A stretch of DNA of 64,000 nucleotides from Pelotomaculum sp. UBA1371 (GTDB taxonomy: Bacteria > Bacillota > Desulfotomaculia > Desulfotomaculales > Pelotomaculaceae). Of the stretch, positions 32,788-41,964 are shown in pieces. Every line of letters starts with the position of its first letter. The first letter of the stretch is position 1. The notes beneath the pieces are model-generated. The model ran no database searches and was not told where the DNA came from. It was given only the letters and a program-made list of their open reading frames with translations. The position numbers were made by a program, and so were the translations under genes. The DNA is taken from contig DBRJ01000063.1 of assembly GCA_002305915.1 (NCBI GenBank), positions 1 through 64,000 of the forward strand, read 5' to 3'.

Positions 32788-34942
32788 AATTGGCGTCTAT
32801 CTCTGCTCCGGCTGCGGTATCGGGGAGGTTCTGGATCCGGCCGGCCTGCTCCAGGTTGCTGAAGATGACCGCCGGGTTGCGCTGGTCAGGGAGAGCGATT
32901 TTTTCTGCGGGCAGGACGCCGGCCTGATTCAAGGCGACGTTACGGACAGGGTCGTGGACGCGGTTGTGCTGGCGGCCTGTTCGCCCAGGTTTTACGTCAA
33001 AGTCTTCGATTACGGGCCGGGCCTACCGGTGGTCAGGGTCAATTTGAGGGAGCAGGTTGCCTGGTGCCACGAGTCCGGCAGCGAAGATACCCAAATGCTG
33101 GCGGAGGACGCTCTGCGCATGGCCCTGGCCCGGGCGGGCGGGTCCGCTGTTCCTGAACCCTTCCGGTTAGAAAACCCCTCCAGGGCCATCCTGGTTGTGG
33201 GCGGCGGCCTGGCCGGCCTGACCGCCGCACTGGAAGCGGCCCGGGCAGCTTACCGGGTCATCCTGGTGGAGCGGGAAAACTCTTTGGGCGGCTGGCTGCG
33301 GAATGTCTACCGCTGTGCGCCGCTAAGGCCGCCTTACGCAGAGTCGGCAGAAAACCCGTTCCACTTGCTCTCCAGGGAGGTGGAAAGCCATCCCGGGATT
33401 GTGGTTTACCGCGGCGCGTCCATCGAAAGAACCGCCGGCGGCCCGGGCCAGTTCGATGTAACTGTCAGGCAGGGAGAGCGCCTGCTAAAGGAGCGGGTGG
33501 GCTCAATAATTGTGGCTACAGGCGCCGGCGCCTATGATCCGGCCAAACTCACCCGTTTGAAAAACCTGGCTTACGGCACGTCTCCGAATATCATAGTGAG
33601 TTCGAAATTTGAGGAACTGGCCCTGCGGGGCGGCGGCCGGGTGGCGCGTCCCTCGGACGGCAGGGAGGTCAGGCGGGCCGCCTTTATCCAGTGTGCCGGC
33701 TCCAGGGACCCGGAGCACCTGCCCTACTGTTCGGCAGCCTGCTGTGTGGAAACCCTGAAGCAGGCCCAGTACCTTCTTGAGCCGGACCCGGACTGCACGG
33801 TTTTTATTTATTACCGGGACCTGCGGGCTAACGGCCAGTACGAGCATTTTTACAAGAAGGTACAGGAGGAGGGAGCTGTTTTTATCCAGGGTGAGGTTGT
33901 GCATGTTGCGGACCGGGGAGGAAGCCTCTCCGTCGAGGCTGATGATCTCTCTTTGGGCTGCCGGTCCAGGGTGGAAGGGCTGGACCTGGTGGTCCTGGCC
34001 ACCGGCATGATCCCGGATGTTGCCGGGGGCGGCCCGGAACAGGGCGCCCTGAAGCTGGATTACAGGCAGGGGCCGGAGCTGCCGGCTCTGAAATACGGTT
34101 TTCCCGATTCCCATTTCATCTGCTTTCCTTACGAAACGCGCCGTACCGGGATCTACGCCGCGGGCAGCGTGAGGGAGCCCATGGACCTGGTGACGACCCT
34201 GGAAGACGCTGCCGGTGCGGCACTCAAGGCCATCCAGTGTGTAGAGATGACCGCCCGGGGGCAGGCAGTCCATCCCAGAGCCCTTGACGTCTCCTATCCG
34301 GAGTTCAATATGAGCCGCTGTACCCAGTGCAAGCGCTGTACGGAAGAGTGTCCCTTCGGGGCCATCAACGAGGACGCCGGGTCCAACCCCCTGCCGCAGA
34401 TTACCCGCTGCAGGCGGTGCGGCACCTGCCTGGGCGCCTGTCCGGAGCGGATCGTTTCCTTTAAGGACTACTCCGTGGCCCTGATCAGTTCCATGATTAA
34501 GGCCATTGAGGTTCCCGACGGGGACGAGGAAAAGCTGCGGGTCCTGGTGTTTGCCTGCGAGAACGACGCCTACCCCGCCCTGGACCTGGCCGGTGCCGCT
34601 GGTCTGAAGTACAACGCCTGGGTCAGAATTATCCCCCTGCGCTGTCTCGGCTCACTGAACCCGGTCTGGATTGCCGACGCCATGTCCCGGGGAATAGACG
34701 GGGTGTTATTGATGGGCTGCAGGCAGGGGGAGGACTACCAGTGCCACTTTATCAACGGCAGCGAACTGGCCCGGACCCGGATTATGAATGTTTCCGAAAC
34801 TCTGGACAGGATGGGGTTGGAGGCCGGCCGGATCAAGATGGTTGAAGTGGAGATTATAGACTATACCAAAATACCCGCCATCCTGGACGGATTCGCAGAT
34901 GAACTGGCGGCGCTGGGCCCCAACCCCCTCAAAGGATTTTAA
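32777..34942 (+). CDS. qmoB: QmoB, HdrA-like flavoprotein with MvhD-type C-terminal domain
   Basis: A 721-residue subunit. The start is ATG 32777 behind GGGGAGGCGGGG, overlapping the end of qmoA by 11 nt; the frame is open further upstream but without a start signal. Order of parts: an N-terminal CSGCG segment, an FAD motif GGGLAGLTAALEAARA (about 140-155), HdrA signatures IQCAGSRDPEHLPYCSAACC and YEHFYKK, and a two-cluster ferredoxin insert (CTQCKRCTEECP and CRRCGTCLGACP, about 515-560). The C-terminal MvhD-like [2Fe-2S] domain reads VFACENDAYP, PLRCLGS and GCRQGEDYQC. MvhD-like domains link Hdr modules to hydrogenase or other electron donors, so this enzyme may take part in electron confurcation. 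Confidence 0.95.
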   Translation: MAAKIGVYLCSGCGIGEVLDPAGLLQVAEDDRRVALVRESDFFCGQDAGLIQGDVTDRVVDAVVLAACSPRFYVKVFDYGPGLPVVRVNLREQVAWCHESGSEDTQMLAEDALRMALARAGGSAVPEPFRLENPSRAILVVGGGLAGLTAALEAARAAYRVILVERENSLGGWLRNVYRCAPLRPPYAESAENPFHLLSREVESHPGIVVYRGASIERTAGGPGQFDVTVRQGERLLKERVGSIIVATGAGAYDPAKLTRLKNLAYGTSPNIIVSSKFEELALRGGGRVARPSDGREVRRAAFIQCAGSRDPEHLPYCSAACCVETLKQAQYLLEPDPDCTVFIYYRDLRANGQYEHFYKKVQEEGAVFIQGEVVHVADRGGSLSVEADDLSLGCRSRVEGLDLVVLATGMIPDVAGGGPEQGALKLDYRQGPELPALKYGFPDSHFICFPYETRRTGIYAAGSVREPMDLVTTLEDAAGAALKAIQCVEMTARGQAVHPRALDVSYPEFNMSRCTQCKRCTEECPFGAINEDAGSNPLPQITRCRRCGTCLGACPERIVSFKDYSVALISSMIKAIEVPDGDEEKLRVLVFACENDAYPALDLAGAAGLKYNAWVRIIPLRCLGSLNPVWIADAMSRGIDGVLLMGCRQGEDYQCHFINGSELARTRIMNVSETLDRMGLEAGRIKMVEVEIIDYTKIPAILDGFADELAALGPNPLKGF

Positions 34943-34943
34943 A

Positions 34944-35181
34944 CGGTACCGGGTATTTAAGTTATTAATTTACTAAGTTATTGCATATAAAAAGGGAAAC
35001 TTTAAGGGAACCATTTCTTGTTGCGGCAAGAGAAGGAAATAAAATATCGTATTATGGATTGGCTGTGCTAAGAGCAAGCGGGGTTGTCTGCAACATATTA
35101 TTATAGGACTGTTCAGGCGGTTACCCGAAAAACTCAGCCGGCAATAACTTAATAAAGCGGTACCCGGTATATAAGTTATTA
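34944..35181. repeat. MITE-like interval with inverted and direct repeats between qmoB and hdrC
   Basis: Two 24-bp direct repeats begin at 34944 and 35158 and match at 22 of 24 bases (CGGTACC-S-GGTAT-W-TAAGTTATTA). Inside them is a perfect 11-bp inverted repeat, TAAGTTATTGC (34974-34984) and GCAATAACTTA (35141-35151), which bounds a 178-bp AT-rich segment without any gene. This is the architecture of a small non-autonomous element or a duplicated regulatory site. It separates qmoAB from hdrCB. Confidence 0.5.
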
Positions 35182-35220
35182 AGTTATTTGTGGTGCTGTC
35201 ATTCTGGTGGGAGGGAGGCG

Positions 35221-35823
35221 GTGAAAACGCTTAAAGGCGCTGGGGCAGCGCAGCCGCTGCTGTATGACTGTGGCTTTGCCCGGGAGATTTATGCCCTGGA
35301 GGGCGGGGCGCAGCTCAAAAGGTGTATGCAGTGCGGAGTGTGCGCGGTGTCCTGCCCTTCACGGCAGGAGATGGACTATACGCCGCGCAGGCTCTTCAGC
35401 CTGATCAGGGCCGGCCGGAAAGAAGAGGTTTTAGACGCCAATACCATCTGGGTTTGCACTTCCTGCTGCACATGCAGGGTCCGGTGTCCCAGGGGGATCG
35501 ATATTCTCGGCCTTATGCATGAACTGCAGTTCTACTATCTGAGGTCGTGGTTTAAAGTACATTCCCGGGCCTCTTTTCAACAGGCCTTCTGGCAGGAGTT
35601 GAGGGAGCGCGGCCGGATTGGCGAAGCCGGCGTTATGCTGCGCTGCTGGTTGAAGGAAGGAGGACTGACCGGCGCGGTCCTGAAGTCTCTGGAAATGAAG
35701 GGAACGGGCCTGCGTTTGCTGAGGCGCGGGCGGCTCCGCCTGATCCCGCCAAAAATCGAAGGGCTGACGGGTTTAAATAAGATTATCGATAAAGCACTGG
35801 CTCAGCAGGGATACGCTGAATAG
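35221..35823 (+). CDS. hdrC: HdrC-like iron-sulfur protein of the Qmo complex
   Basis: A 200-residue protein with two [4Fe-4S] motifs: CMQCGVCAVSCP (about residues 37-48) and CTSCCTCRVRCP (about 77-88). This is the HdrC layout and includes the following helix typical of HdrC (GIDILGLMHELQFYY). GTG 35221 follows GGAGGGAGG and is preferred over the more distant in-frame start at 35188. In Gram-positive sulfate reducers the membrane QmoC subunit is missing and soluble HdrC and HdrB follow qmoAB; this gene and the next fit that scheme. It would carry electrons between the HdrB site and QmoAB. Confidence 0.9.
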   Translation: MKTLKGAGAAQPLLYDCGFAREIYALEGGAQLKRCMQCGVCAVSCPSRQEMDYTPRRLFSLIRAGRKEEVLDANTIWVCTSCCTCRVRCPRGIDILGLMHELQFYYLRSWFKVHSRASFQQAFWQELRERGRIGEAGVMLRCWLKEGGLTGAVLKSLEMKGTGLRLLRRGRLRLIPPKIEGLTGLNKIIDKALAQQGYAE

Positions 35824-35991
35824 TTGTACTTCTTAAAAAAAGCCCTGGGCTTGTTTCCTTTCTTCTGGTGGCGCCCTTCCTTCCAAATGCTCTACTTTTA
35901 ACTATTTTATGCTGTTGTTTACATCCTTCTGATGGCGTTCCTGGAGCGTTATGAATACCCGTTTTTATTTTCAGAAACCGGGGGAATGCAG

Positions 35992-36864
35992 ATGCGGTAT
36001 AGTTTTTACCCGGGTTGTTCCATGGAGGGGACGGCTGTAGCCTACTGCAAGTCCCTCGTAGCAGCTGCCTGGGCATTGGGGCTTTACCTGGAGGTAATTC
36101 CTGATTGGAACTGCTGCGGGGCTACGGTTGCCCCGGGGTTGGCAGGATCCTATACCAGCCGGGTCCTGGCTGCGCGAAACCTGGCTCTGGCAGCTTCAAG
36201 GGGACTGGACGTACTGGTGGGATGCAGCGCCTGTTACCTGGCCCTGTCCGGCGCTAACAGGCGCTTTCAGGAGGACGCTTTATTCCGGATCAGGGCAAAG
36301 GAAGCCCTGGCAGAGGGCGGTTTAAGGTATGACGGGAACCTGCGGGTTCGCCAGGTCCTTGAGGTAATTGCTCATGACGTGGGACTGGATAAGGTCCGTG
36401 AGCGGGTCAGGCAGCCCCTGACCGGCCTCTATGTGGCCGGTTACGTGGGGTGTCAGACGGTTAGGGCCGTGCCCTGGAGTTTTGATGATCCGGAAAAGCC
36501 GCAGTTCCTGGAAAAGTTAATTGAAGCCCTGGGAGCCGTGGCCGTTCCCTTTCCGGCGAAGGTGCACTGCTGCGGCGGGTCCAGGGCGGCGGCTGCCCCC
36601 GGGGAGGCTTTGGGTTATGTTAAAAACATCCTCGAAGCTGCAGAAAGCGCCGGAGCCGCCCTGGTGATCACGCCCTGCCCAATGTGCCAGTTTAACCTGG
36701 AGGTGAACCAGCTCCGGATTAACCAAACCTGCGGCGGCAGTTTCAATCTTCCGGTTCTGTTCTTTACCCAGTTGATCTGCGTCGCCTTCGGCCTGGCGCC
36801 GGCGGCGGGACTTAAACACTGTCTGGTTCCTCCCTACCGGGCGCTATCCCGCTTCAGACCGTAG
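35992..36864 (+). CDS. hdrB: HdrB-like CCG-domain protein of the Qmo complex
   Basis: A 290-residue protein with two complete CCG (cysteine-rich) domains: YPGCS...NCCGA...GCSACYL in the first half and GYVGCQT...HCCGG...CPMCQFNL in the second. In HdrB these bind the unusual noncubane Fe-S clusters that reduce disulfides. ATG 35992 follows GGGGGA by 6 nt; in-frame ATGs at 35986 and 35932 are alternatives. Coexpression with hdrC is likely, although 170 nt separate them. The natural disulfide or quinone partner is unknown. Confidence 0.9.
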   Translation: MRYSFYPGCSMEGTAVAYCKSLVAAAWALGLYLEVIPDWNCCGATVAPGLAGSYTSRVLAARNLALAASRGLDVLVGCSACYLALSGANRRFQEDALFRIRAKEALAEGGLRYDGNLRVRQVLEVIAHDVGLDKVRERVRQPLTGLYVAGYVGCQTVRAVPWSFDDPEKPQFLEKLIEALGAVAVPFPAKVHCCGGSRAAAAPGEALGYVKNILEAAESAGAALVITPCPMCQFNLEVNQLRINQTCGGSFNLPVLFFTQLICVAFGLAPAAGLKHCLVPPYRALSRFRP

Positions 36865-37061
36865 CTGCAGGCTATCACCCCGCTGTTAGTCTCCGCGCGG
36901 CTTTGATTTAACAGTTGGCCAGGATTGTTGTTTGGCAAGATCTTTCGGCAATCATCAGCTTCAGGTTCCTGGCAATGTTATTAGTTTGAACAGGCCTCTG
37001 CCTCGCTGAAAGGCCGTGCTATGACAGTTTTGCAAGTAAACGGCTTTACTGCCGTACTTAT

Positions 37062-37259
37062 TCAGTTACCGGATTCCTTGGGGATAATGAGCCAGGCCAG
37101 GATGTAAAAGAGGATGCCCGGGAACGCTGCGGAAAAAATTGAAATCAAGACGTAAAGAAGCCGCACCAGAGTGGGGTCCCAGCCAACAAATTCCGCGAAG
37201 CCCCCGCATATGCCGGCAATCATTGAATTGTTGCGGGACCGGGCTAAAGGCTTTTTCAT
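37062..37259 (-). CDS. PspC-domain membrane protein
   Basis: A 65-residue PspC protein. The N-terminal motif reads ARSRNNSMIAGICGGFAEFVGWDPTLVRLLYVL, followed by one more hydrophobic helix (GILFYILAWLIIP). Such minimal PspC proteins sit in the inner membrane and belong to envelope-stress systems, though alone in Firmicutes their partners are often unknown. ATG has GGAGG upstream on the minus strand (AGGAGAATT). Monocistronic. Confidence 0.92.
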   Translation of the reverse strand: MKKPLARSRNNSMIAGICGGFAEFVGWDPTLVRLLYVLISIFSAAFPGILFYILAWLIIPKESGN

Positions 37260-37396
37260 AATTCTCCTCCAATGGCTTTACCTTTTAATCAATAATACAT
37301 TTAACTGTTGGAATTATAAAGCTTTAGATGATAGCATTATTGCCTGATTATCCCTGTAAGTATAATCAACAACCTGCCAGGCATTTCCGGTATAAG

Positions 37397-37434
37397 TGAA
37401 AAGCCTCCTCTATTTTATTGGAACAGAGGGGGCT
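37397..37434 (-). terminator. Terminator of the FMN-reductase gene
   Basis: On the minus strand AGCCCCCTCT pairs with AGAGGAGGCT (37434-37425 with 37411-37402; one G-U pair), followed by a short TTTT tail. Confidence 0.7.
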
Positions 37435-37478
37435 AAAAATACAAACGGTGGATTGTTGGGGCTTTAAACCAACCGGCA

Positions 37479-38057
37479 TCAGCGGGTTTGCTTGAGGAGT
37501 TGGGCCATGTTACGGCCCAGGGTTATGAATGTATCTATACCTTCCTGGTCATTTAAGACATCCCCCGGCATCAGGCCCAGGCCGACATTCCAGTAACTGG
37601 AGCAGGGAATGATCATCTGGGATATGCCGAAAAAGAAATTTACAGCAGAGTAGGCAAAAGTGCCTCCCATCCGCCTGACAGAAATGACGGCAGCCCCCAG
37701 TTTGCCCTTGAGCATACTGTCGTTGGCCTTGGCTACAAAACCGCAGCGGTCTATAAAAGCTTTTACCTCCGAGGTTACATTGCTGAAATATACCGGAGAG
37801 CCGATAATAATTCCGTCTGCTTCCAGCGCTTTTTCAATAAAATAGTTCATCTTGTCGCCGGTCTGCGCGCAGCGTTTGTTTTTTGTCTGAAGGCACTTGT
37901 AACAGGCCTTGCAGCCGAAGATCCCACTGCCTCCCAGCTGTACCAGTTCACCTTGAATGCCTTCTGCAGCCAGAGTGTCCAGAACAATATTGAGCGAATG
38001 GTAGGTATTGCCCTTTGGCCGGGGGCTTCCGTTAAAAGCAACTACTTTAATCGTCAA
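37479..38057 (-). CDS. Flavodoxin-family NAD(P)H-dependent FMN reductase (iron-sulfur-flavoprotein-like)
   Basis: A 192-residue flavoprotein. The N-terminus reads VVAFNGSPRPKGNT, the FMN phosphate-binding loop. It is followed by CKACYKCLQTKNKRC (C-x2-C-x2-C-x6-C spacing, about residues 49-64), which in archaeal-type iron-sulfur flavoproteins binds a cluster. GIIIGSPVYFSNVTSEVKAFIDR is also typical. Role: two-electron flavin reductase or electron carrier. Start has AGGAGGATT upstream. Monocistronic. Confidence 0.88.
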   Translation of the reverse strand: MTIKVVAFNGSPRPKGNTYHSLNIVLDTLAAEGIQGELVQLGGSGIFGCKACYKCLQTKNKRCAQTGDKMNYFIEKALEADGIIIGSPVYFSNVTSEVKAFIDRCGFVAKANDSMLKGKLGAAVISVRRMGGTFAYSAVNFFFGISQMIIPCSSYWNVGLGLMPGDVLNDQEGIDTFITLGRNMAQLLKQTR

Positions 38058-38370
38058 GGCGAATCCTCCTTTTTCCGTGTTGAATCAAGAAAACTTTATT
38101 TCTATTTCGCCGTAGAAATACAAAAACCTCTAAAAAAGATAGTTTCCTGAGCTCCCTTTGTGACTGATAAAAAGAAAATTGATAAAAAGATTATCTGCAG
38201 TCAGAGACAGCTAAAAACCGTTAAATTAGGGGATGTAATTCAGTGTTTATTAATCTTGACATCCTAATAAATTCCATGCATTTTTATAAAAACGGGTTAT
38301 TGTCAAAAGAGGGCGACAACTTTTTCTTTAATTATACAGGTTTACAACTGCCTGTGTCGTACTATTAAGT
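38058..38370. other. Divergent promoter region between the FMN reductase and PBP genes
   Basis: AT-rich. A TTGTCA at about 38300 and TATAC at about 38334 could belong to the PBP promoter, but I cannot define it firmly. No gene or RNA seen. Confidence 0.35.
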
Positions 38371-40563
38371 ATGGAACTCTTAGAACTCAAGAACAAAACT
38401 GCTAAAATTTTCAAGAGCAGGGGCACAAAGATCGGGATCATTGTTCTGGCGCCCCTGCTGGTTCTGGCTCTACTGGTTGTAAACTGGGCTCATCTATATG
38501 CCGTCGGGGTTTTAGCAGAATTTTCCGGTTCTGATGCCCTGGTGGCCGCATTTGACAGGAATACTCTCGTCTACGGGCAAAATGGGGATTTAATTACGGA
38601 ACTGCACGCCGAAATCAACCGGATACCCGTTGACCTGGAGAGAATCCCGGACCATGTTCAAAAAGCCTTTGTGGCTATAGAGGATCAGCGCTATTACAGT
38701 CACCGCGGTGTGGACTTGAAGGCTATCCTAAGGGCCGGTCTCAGCTATTACCAGTCGGGGGGAAGGATTACGGAGGGAGCCAGCACCATCACCCAGCAAG
38801 TGATGAAGCTGTATTTTTTAACGCCGGAACAGAGTTTGCAGCGAAAAATCAAGGAAGCGGTCCTTGCTCTGGAATTCGAGATGCGCTATTCAAAGGAAAG
38901 TATCCTGGAGCTATACTTGAACAGGGTATATTTTGGGGAAGGCGCCTATGGAATTCAGAGCGCTTCCAGGGCTTACTTCGATAAGGATTCTAAGGACCTC
39001 ACCCTTGCCGAAGGAGCCCTGCTGGCAGCTTTGATTCAGGCGCCAAGTATTTACGACCCCTACGTCAATCCGGAAAAGGCCATGGGGCGCAGAAACGTGG
39101 TGCTGGACAAAATGTTCCAGCAGGGCTTCATCTCGAGGGCTGAAATGGAAGAGGCTCTGAAAGAACAGCTGCTCCTAAAAAGCGGCGTAAGGGAGACCCG
39201 AAACAACAATTACTCCTACTTTATTGACCAGGTTATTGAGGAAGCCATTGCGGCTGTAGGGGAGGAAAAGGTTTTCAGGGGCGGGCTGCAGATTCACACC
39301 ACCCTGGAACCGGAGATCCAGAAAAAGGCAGAGGATGTCTTCCAGCGCCCCGGCCTGTTTCCCTCCGAAAAAGTGGAGGCAGCGCTGGCCCTGGTTGAAA
39401 ACGAAACGGGGGCGATCAAAGCACTGGTGGGGGGAAGGGATTACGGGATAAGGCGTGGTTTTAACAGGTCCACGCAGCTGTTGAGACAGCCCGGATCAGC
39501 ATTTAAACCCATTTCTGTTTACGCGCCGGCTTTTGAGCTGGGTTACAGCCCTGAGTCCATTATTCTTGACACCCCTTTTAAGGCCGGCAACTACGAGCCG
39601 CGCAACTCCGGCGGCGGGTTTTACGGCCCGGTCAGTATCCGCACGGCTGTCAAATGGTCCCGTAATGTGGCTGCGGTGCGGCTGCTCAACCAGATTGGTG
39701 TTGACCGGGGATACGAATTTGCAAAAAAGCTGGGCTTTGAGCTGGTGGAAGAAGACCGCTGTCTGCCGCTGGCTCTGGGGGGGCTGACCAGAGGGGTTTC
39801 TCCTTTGCAGATGGCCGGCGCTTACGCGGCTTTTGCCAACAGAGGCATTTATACAAAGCCCTATACCATAAGGTCAATCGAAACTGCAGCGGGGGAAAAC
39901 CTCTACAGGCATCCGGAAGGTGTTGCGGTCATGGAGGCTTCCACAGCGGAATCAATTATCAGCGTTTTGCGTTCTGCTGTGGAATCGGGTACCGGTTACA
40001 GAGCAGGCATCAGGGGTATTGATGTGGCCGGGAAAACAGGCACCACCGAACTCCCGGATACGCCGGTTTTCCGCGGCCTGCAAGGGAATAAGGACGCCTG
40101 GTTTGTGGGGATAACCCCCCGTTTTACAACTGCAATTTGGATGGGCTATGATGAAATTGATATGGACCGCCGGCATTACCTGACTTCCTATGGCGGCAAC
40201 CAGCCTGCCGAGATCTTCCGTTTGGTTATGGCCGGCATCCTGGGAGCGGACGAGCGGATGAGGTGGGTGGCCCCGGTGCAGCCGGAGCAGGAAAATGAAG
40301 ATGAAAATGAAGGACAGGAGGAACCCGCGAAGCTGGATGATGCCTCTTCAACGCCCGACAGAAATGCTGTGCCCCAGGAGACTTTACTGGAAAACAAGGA
40401 GTTAAATGGGGACGGCGGGGAAGAATTAAGAAAGGACCCCGCTGAGGTTCAGAATGATCAGGAGAAGGGTAAAAAAGCAGAAGAAAAAGTACAAGAGAAA
40501 GTAAAAGGGAAAGAAGAGGAAAAGATAGAGGATAAAATAAAAGAATATAAAAAGCCGGGTTGA
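38371..40563 (+). CDS. Class A penicillin-binding protein (PBP1A type)
   Basis: A 730-residue bifunctional peptidoglycan synthase. One N-terminal membrane helix (about 23-45) precedes the GT51 glycosyltransferase with EDQRYYSHRGVD (catalytic Glu104), GASTITQQ and NRVYFGEGAYGI. The transpeptidase domain has SAFK (Ser376), SRN (about 430) and KTG (about 555). From about residue 640 to the end the chain is a charged Glu/Lys-rich tail with no fold, a common and variable feature of Firmicute PBP1A proteins. It has no clear ribosome site, so the start at 38371 is the least certain part. Confidence 0.93.
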   Translation: MELLELKNKTAKIFKSRGTKIGIIVLAPLLVLALLVVNWAHLYAVGVLAEFSGSDALVAAFDRNTLVYGQNGDLITELHAEINRIPVDLERIPDHVQKAFVAIEDQRYYSHRGVDLKAILRAGLSYYQSGGRITEGASTITQQVMKLYFLTPEQSLQRKIKEAVLALEFEMRYSKESILELYLNRVYFGEGAYGIQSASRAYFDKDSKDLTLAEGALLAALIQAPSIYDPYVNPEKAMGRRNVVLDKMFQQGFISRAEMEEALKEQLLLKSGVRETRNNNYSYFIDQVIEEAIAAVGEEKVFRGGLQIHTTLEPEIQKKAEDVFQRPGLFPSEKVEAALALVENETGAIKALVGGRDYGIRRGFNRSTQLLRQPGSAFKPISVYAPAFELGYSPESIILDTPFKAGNYEPRNSGGGFYGPVSIRTAVKWSRNVAAVRLLNQIGVDRGYEFAKKLGFELVEEDRCLPLALGGLTRGVSPLQMAGAYAAFANRGIYTKPYTIRSIETAAGENLYRHPEGVAVMEASTAESIISVLRSAVESGTGYRAGIRGIDVAGKTGTTELPDTPVFRGLQGNKDAWFVGITPRFTTAIWMGYDEIDMDRRHYLTSYGGNQPAEIFRLVMAGILGADERMRWVAPVQPEQENEDENEGQEEPAKLDDASSTPDRNAVPQETLLENKELNGDGGEELRKDPAEVQNDQEKGKKAEEKVQEKVKGKEEEKIEDKIKEYKKPG

Positions 40564-40805
40564 TGTGGGACAAAGGGACTCTGCGAAATCGAATAAGATA
40601 AGGAAATTATTAAAAAAACAGGAACTGGAAAAAACGCAGCTAATGGTAACGGTATAGTGGTAGGAAAGCGGACTGTTTTGAAGGACTGGGGTTTTAGCAG
40701 GAAAAACAAGACTGTTCTTGACAAGAACTGCATCCCGGATTAACCTGTCTTTAGAACTGAGATATTATTTTGTAGAATTTTCACTGGGGTGGGTGGGGTA
40801 AGCAT

Positions 40806-41948
40806 ATGTTCGAAAACTGGAAACGCTCAATCTTATTTGTCGCTCTGGCGGCCTTCGTGGCGGGGATTATGTTTGCGGGAGGTTGCCAGTTTTTTAGGGA
40901 TTTTTTCCCCGATCAAAAAACCCCTAACCTGCAGGGACAGGCCACGGCTGAACAACTACCGGGGGTCGGACCGGATACCATTGCTGATGTGGTCAGCAAC
41001 TCCAGTCCTGCAGTTGTAAAAATTTCCACCAGGGTTAGTTCCAGCAGCTACGTAGACCCCTTTTTCAGGGACCCGTTTTTCCGTCAGTTTTTCGGCCAAC
41101 CTGTTCCGGAACAGGAAGAAGGTCTTGGCTCCGGATTTATCATTTCACCGGACGGCTATATTTTAACCAATGAGCACGTTATTGACGGTGCCGATGAAAT
41201 TAGTGTGACGGTGATCGGCTTTGACCAGGAGCTCCAGGCAAGTATTATCGGAGCAGACTACGACCTGGACCTGGCCCTCTTAAAAATCGATGCAGGTAAC
41301 GAGCTGCCCTACCTTAGATTGGGGAATTCCGATCAGATCAGGGTCGGCAACTGGGTGATTGCCATTGGTAATCCCTACGGGTTGGACCATACGGTAACCA
41401 CAGGCGTAGTCAGCGCAAAGGGAAGGCCCATCAGTGTAGATGACCGGCAGTACGAAAACCTGCTTCAGACAGATGCCTCAATTAACCCGGGTAACAGCGG
41501 CGGCCCCTTGATTAATCTCAACGGCGAAGTTGTGGGAATTAATACAGCCATCAACGCCCAGGCCCAGGGAATTGGCTTTGCTATCCCAACGAGTACGGTT
41601 CAAAGCGTGATGGATGACTTGAAGAATAGCGCCAGTAACGTTCGTCCCTGGATCGGCGTGCAGGTCCGCTCCGTAGATGAAGAATCGGCCCGCTATCTTG
41701 GCCTGGAAAGTGTATCGGGCGCCCTGGTGGCTGGTGTGATTCCGGGTAGTCCCGCGGCAAAGGCAGGTCTGCAGCAGTGGGATGTTATTATTGAGTTTAA
41801 CGGAAATAAAATTAACACTGCTGAAGATTTGGTGGCAGCCATCAAAGCCTATCCAACCGGTTCCGGGGCTGAGATGCTTGTGGTGCGCAAGCGTCAACTT
41901 CTGACGGTTACGGTTACTATTAGTGAGAAGCCCAAAAACATGAAATAA
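40806..41948 (+). CDS. HtrA/DegP-like membrane-anchored serine protease
   Basis: A 380-residue protein. An N-terminal membrane anchor or signal (about residues 8-27, with a lipobox-like GGC near residue 23) precedes the trypsin-like domain and one PDZ domain (about 285-375). The triad is readable: His124 in NEHVID, Asp155 in YDLDLALLKI, Ser231 in NPGNSGGPL. Such proteases cut or refold damaged proteins outside the membrane. ATG follows a GGTGGG stretch. It starts 240 nt after the PBP gene, and the next gene follows 16 nt after its stop. Confidence 0.94.
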   Translation: MFENWKRSILFVALAAFVAGIMFAGGCQFFRDFFPDQKTPNLQGQATAEQLPGVGPDTIADVVSNSSPAVVKISTRVSSSSYVDPFFRDPFFRQFFGQPVPEQEEGLGSGFIISPDGYILTNEHVIDGADEISVTVIGFDQELQASIIGADYDLDLALLKIDAGNELPYLRLGNSDQIRVGNWVIAIGNPYGLDHTVTTGVVSAKGRPISVDDRQYENLLQTDASINPGNSGGPLINLNGEVVGINTAINAQAQGIGFAIPTSTVQSVMDDLKNSASNVRPWIGVQVRSVDEESARYLGLESVSGALVAGVIPGSPAAKAGLQQWDVIIEFNGNKINTAEDLVAAIKAYPTGSGAEMLVVRKRQLLTVTVTISEKPKNMK

Positions 41949-41964
41949 CCGGGGAGGGGAAATC

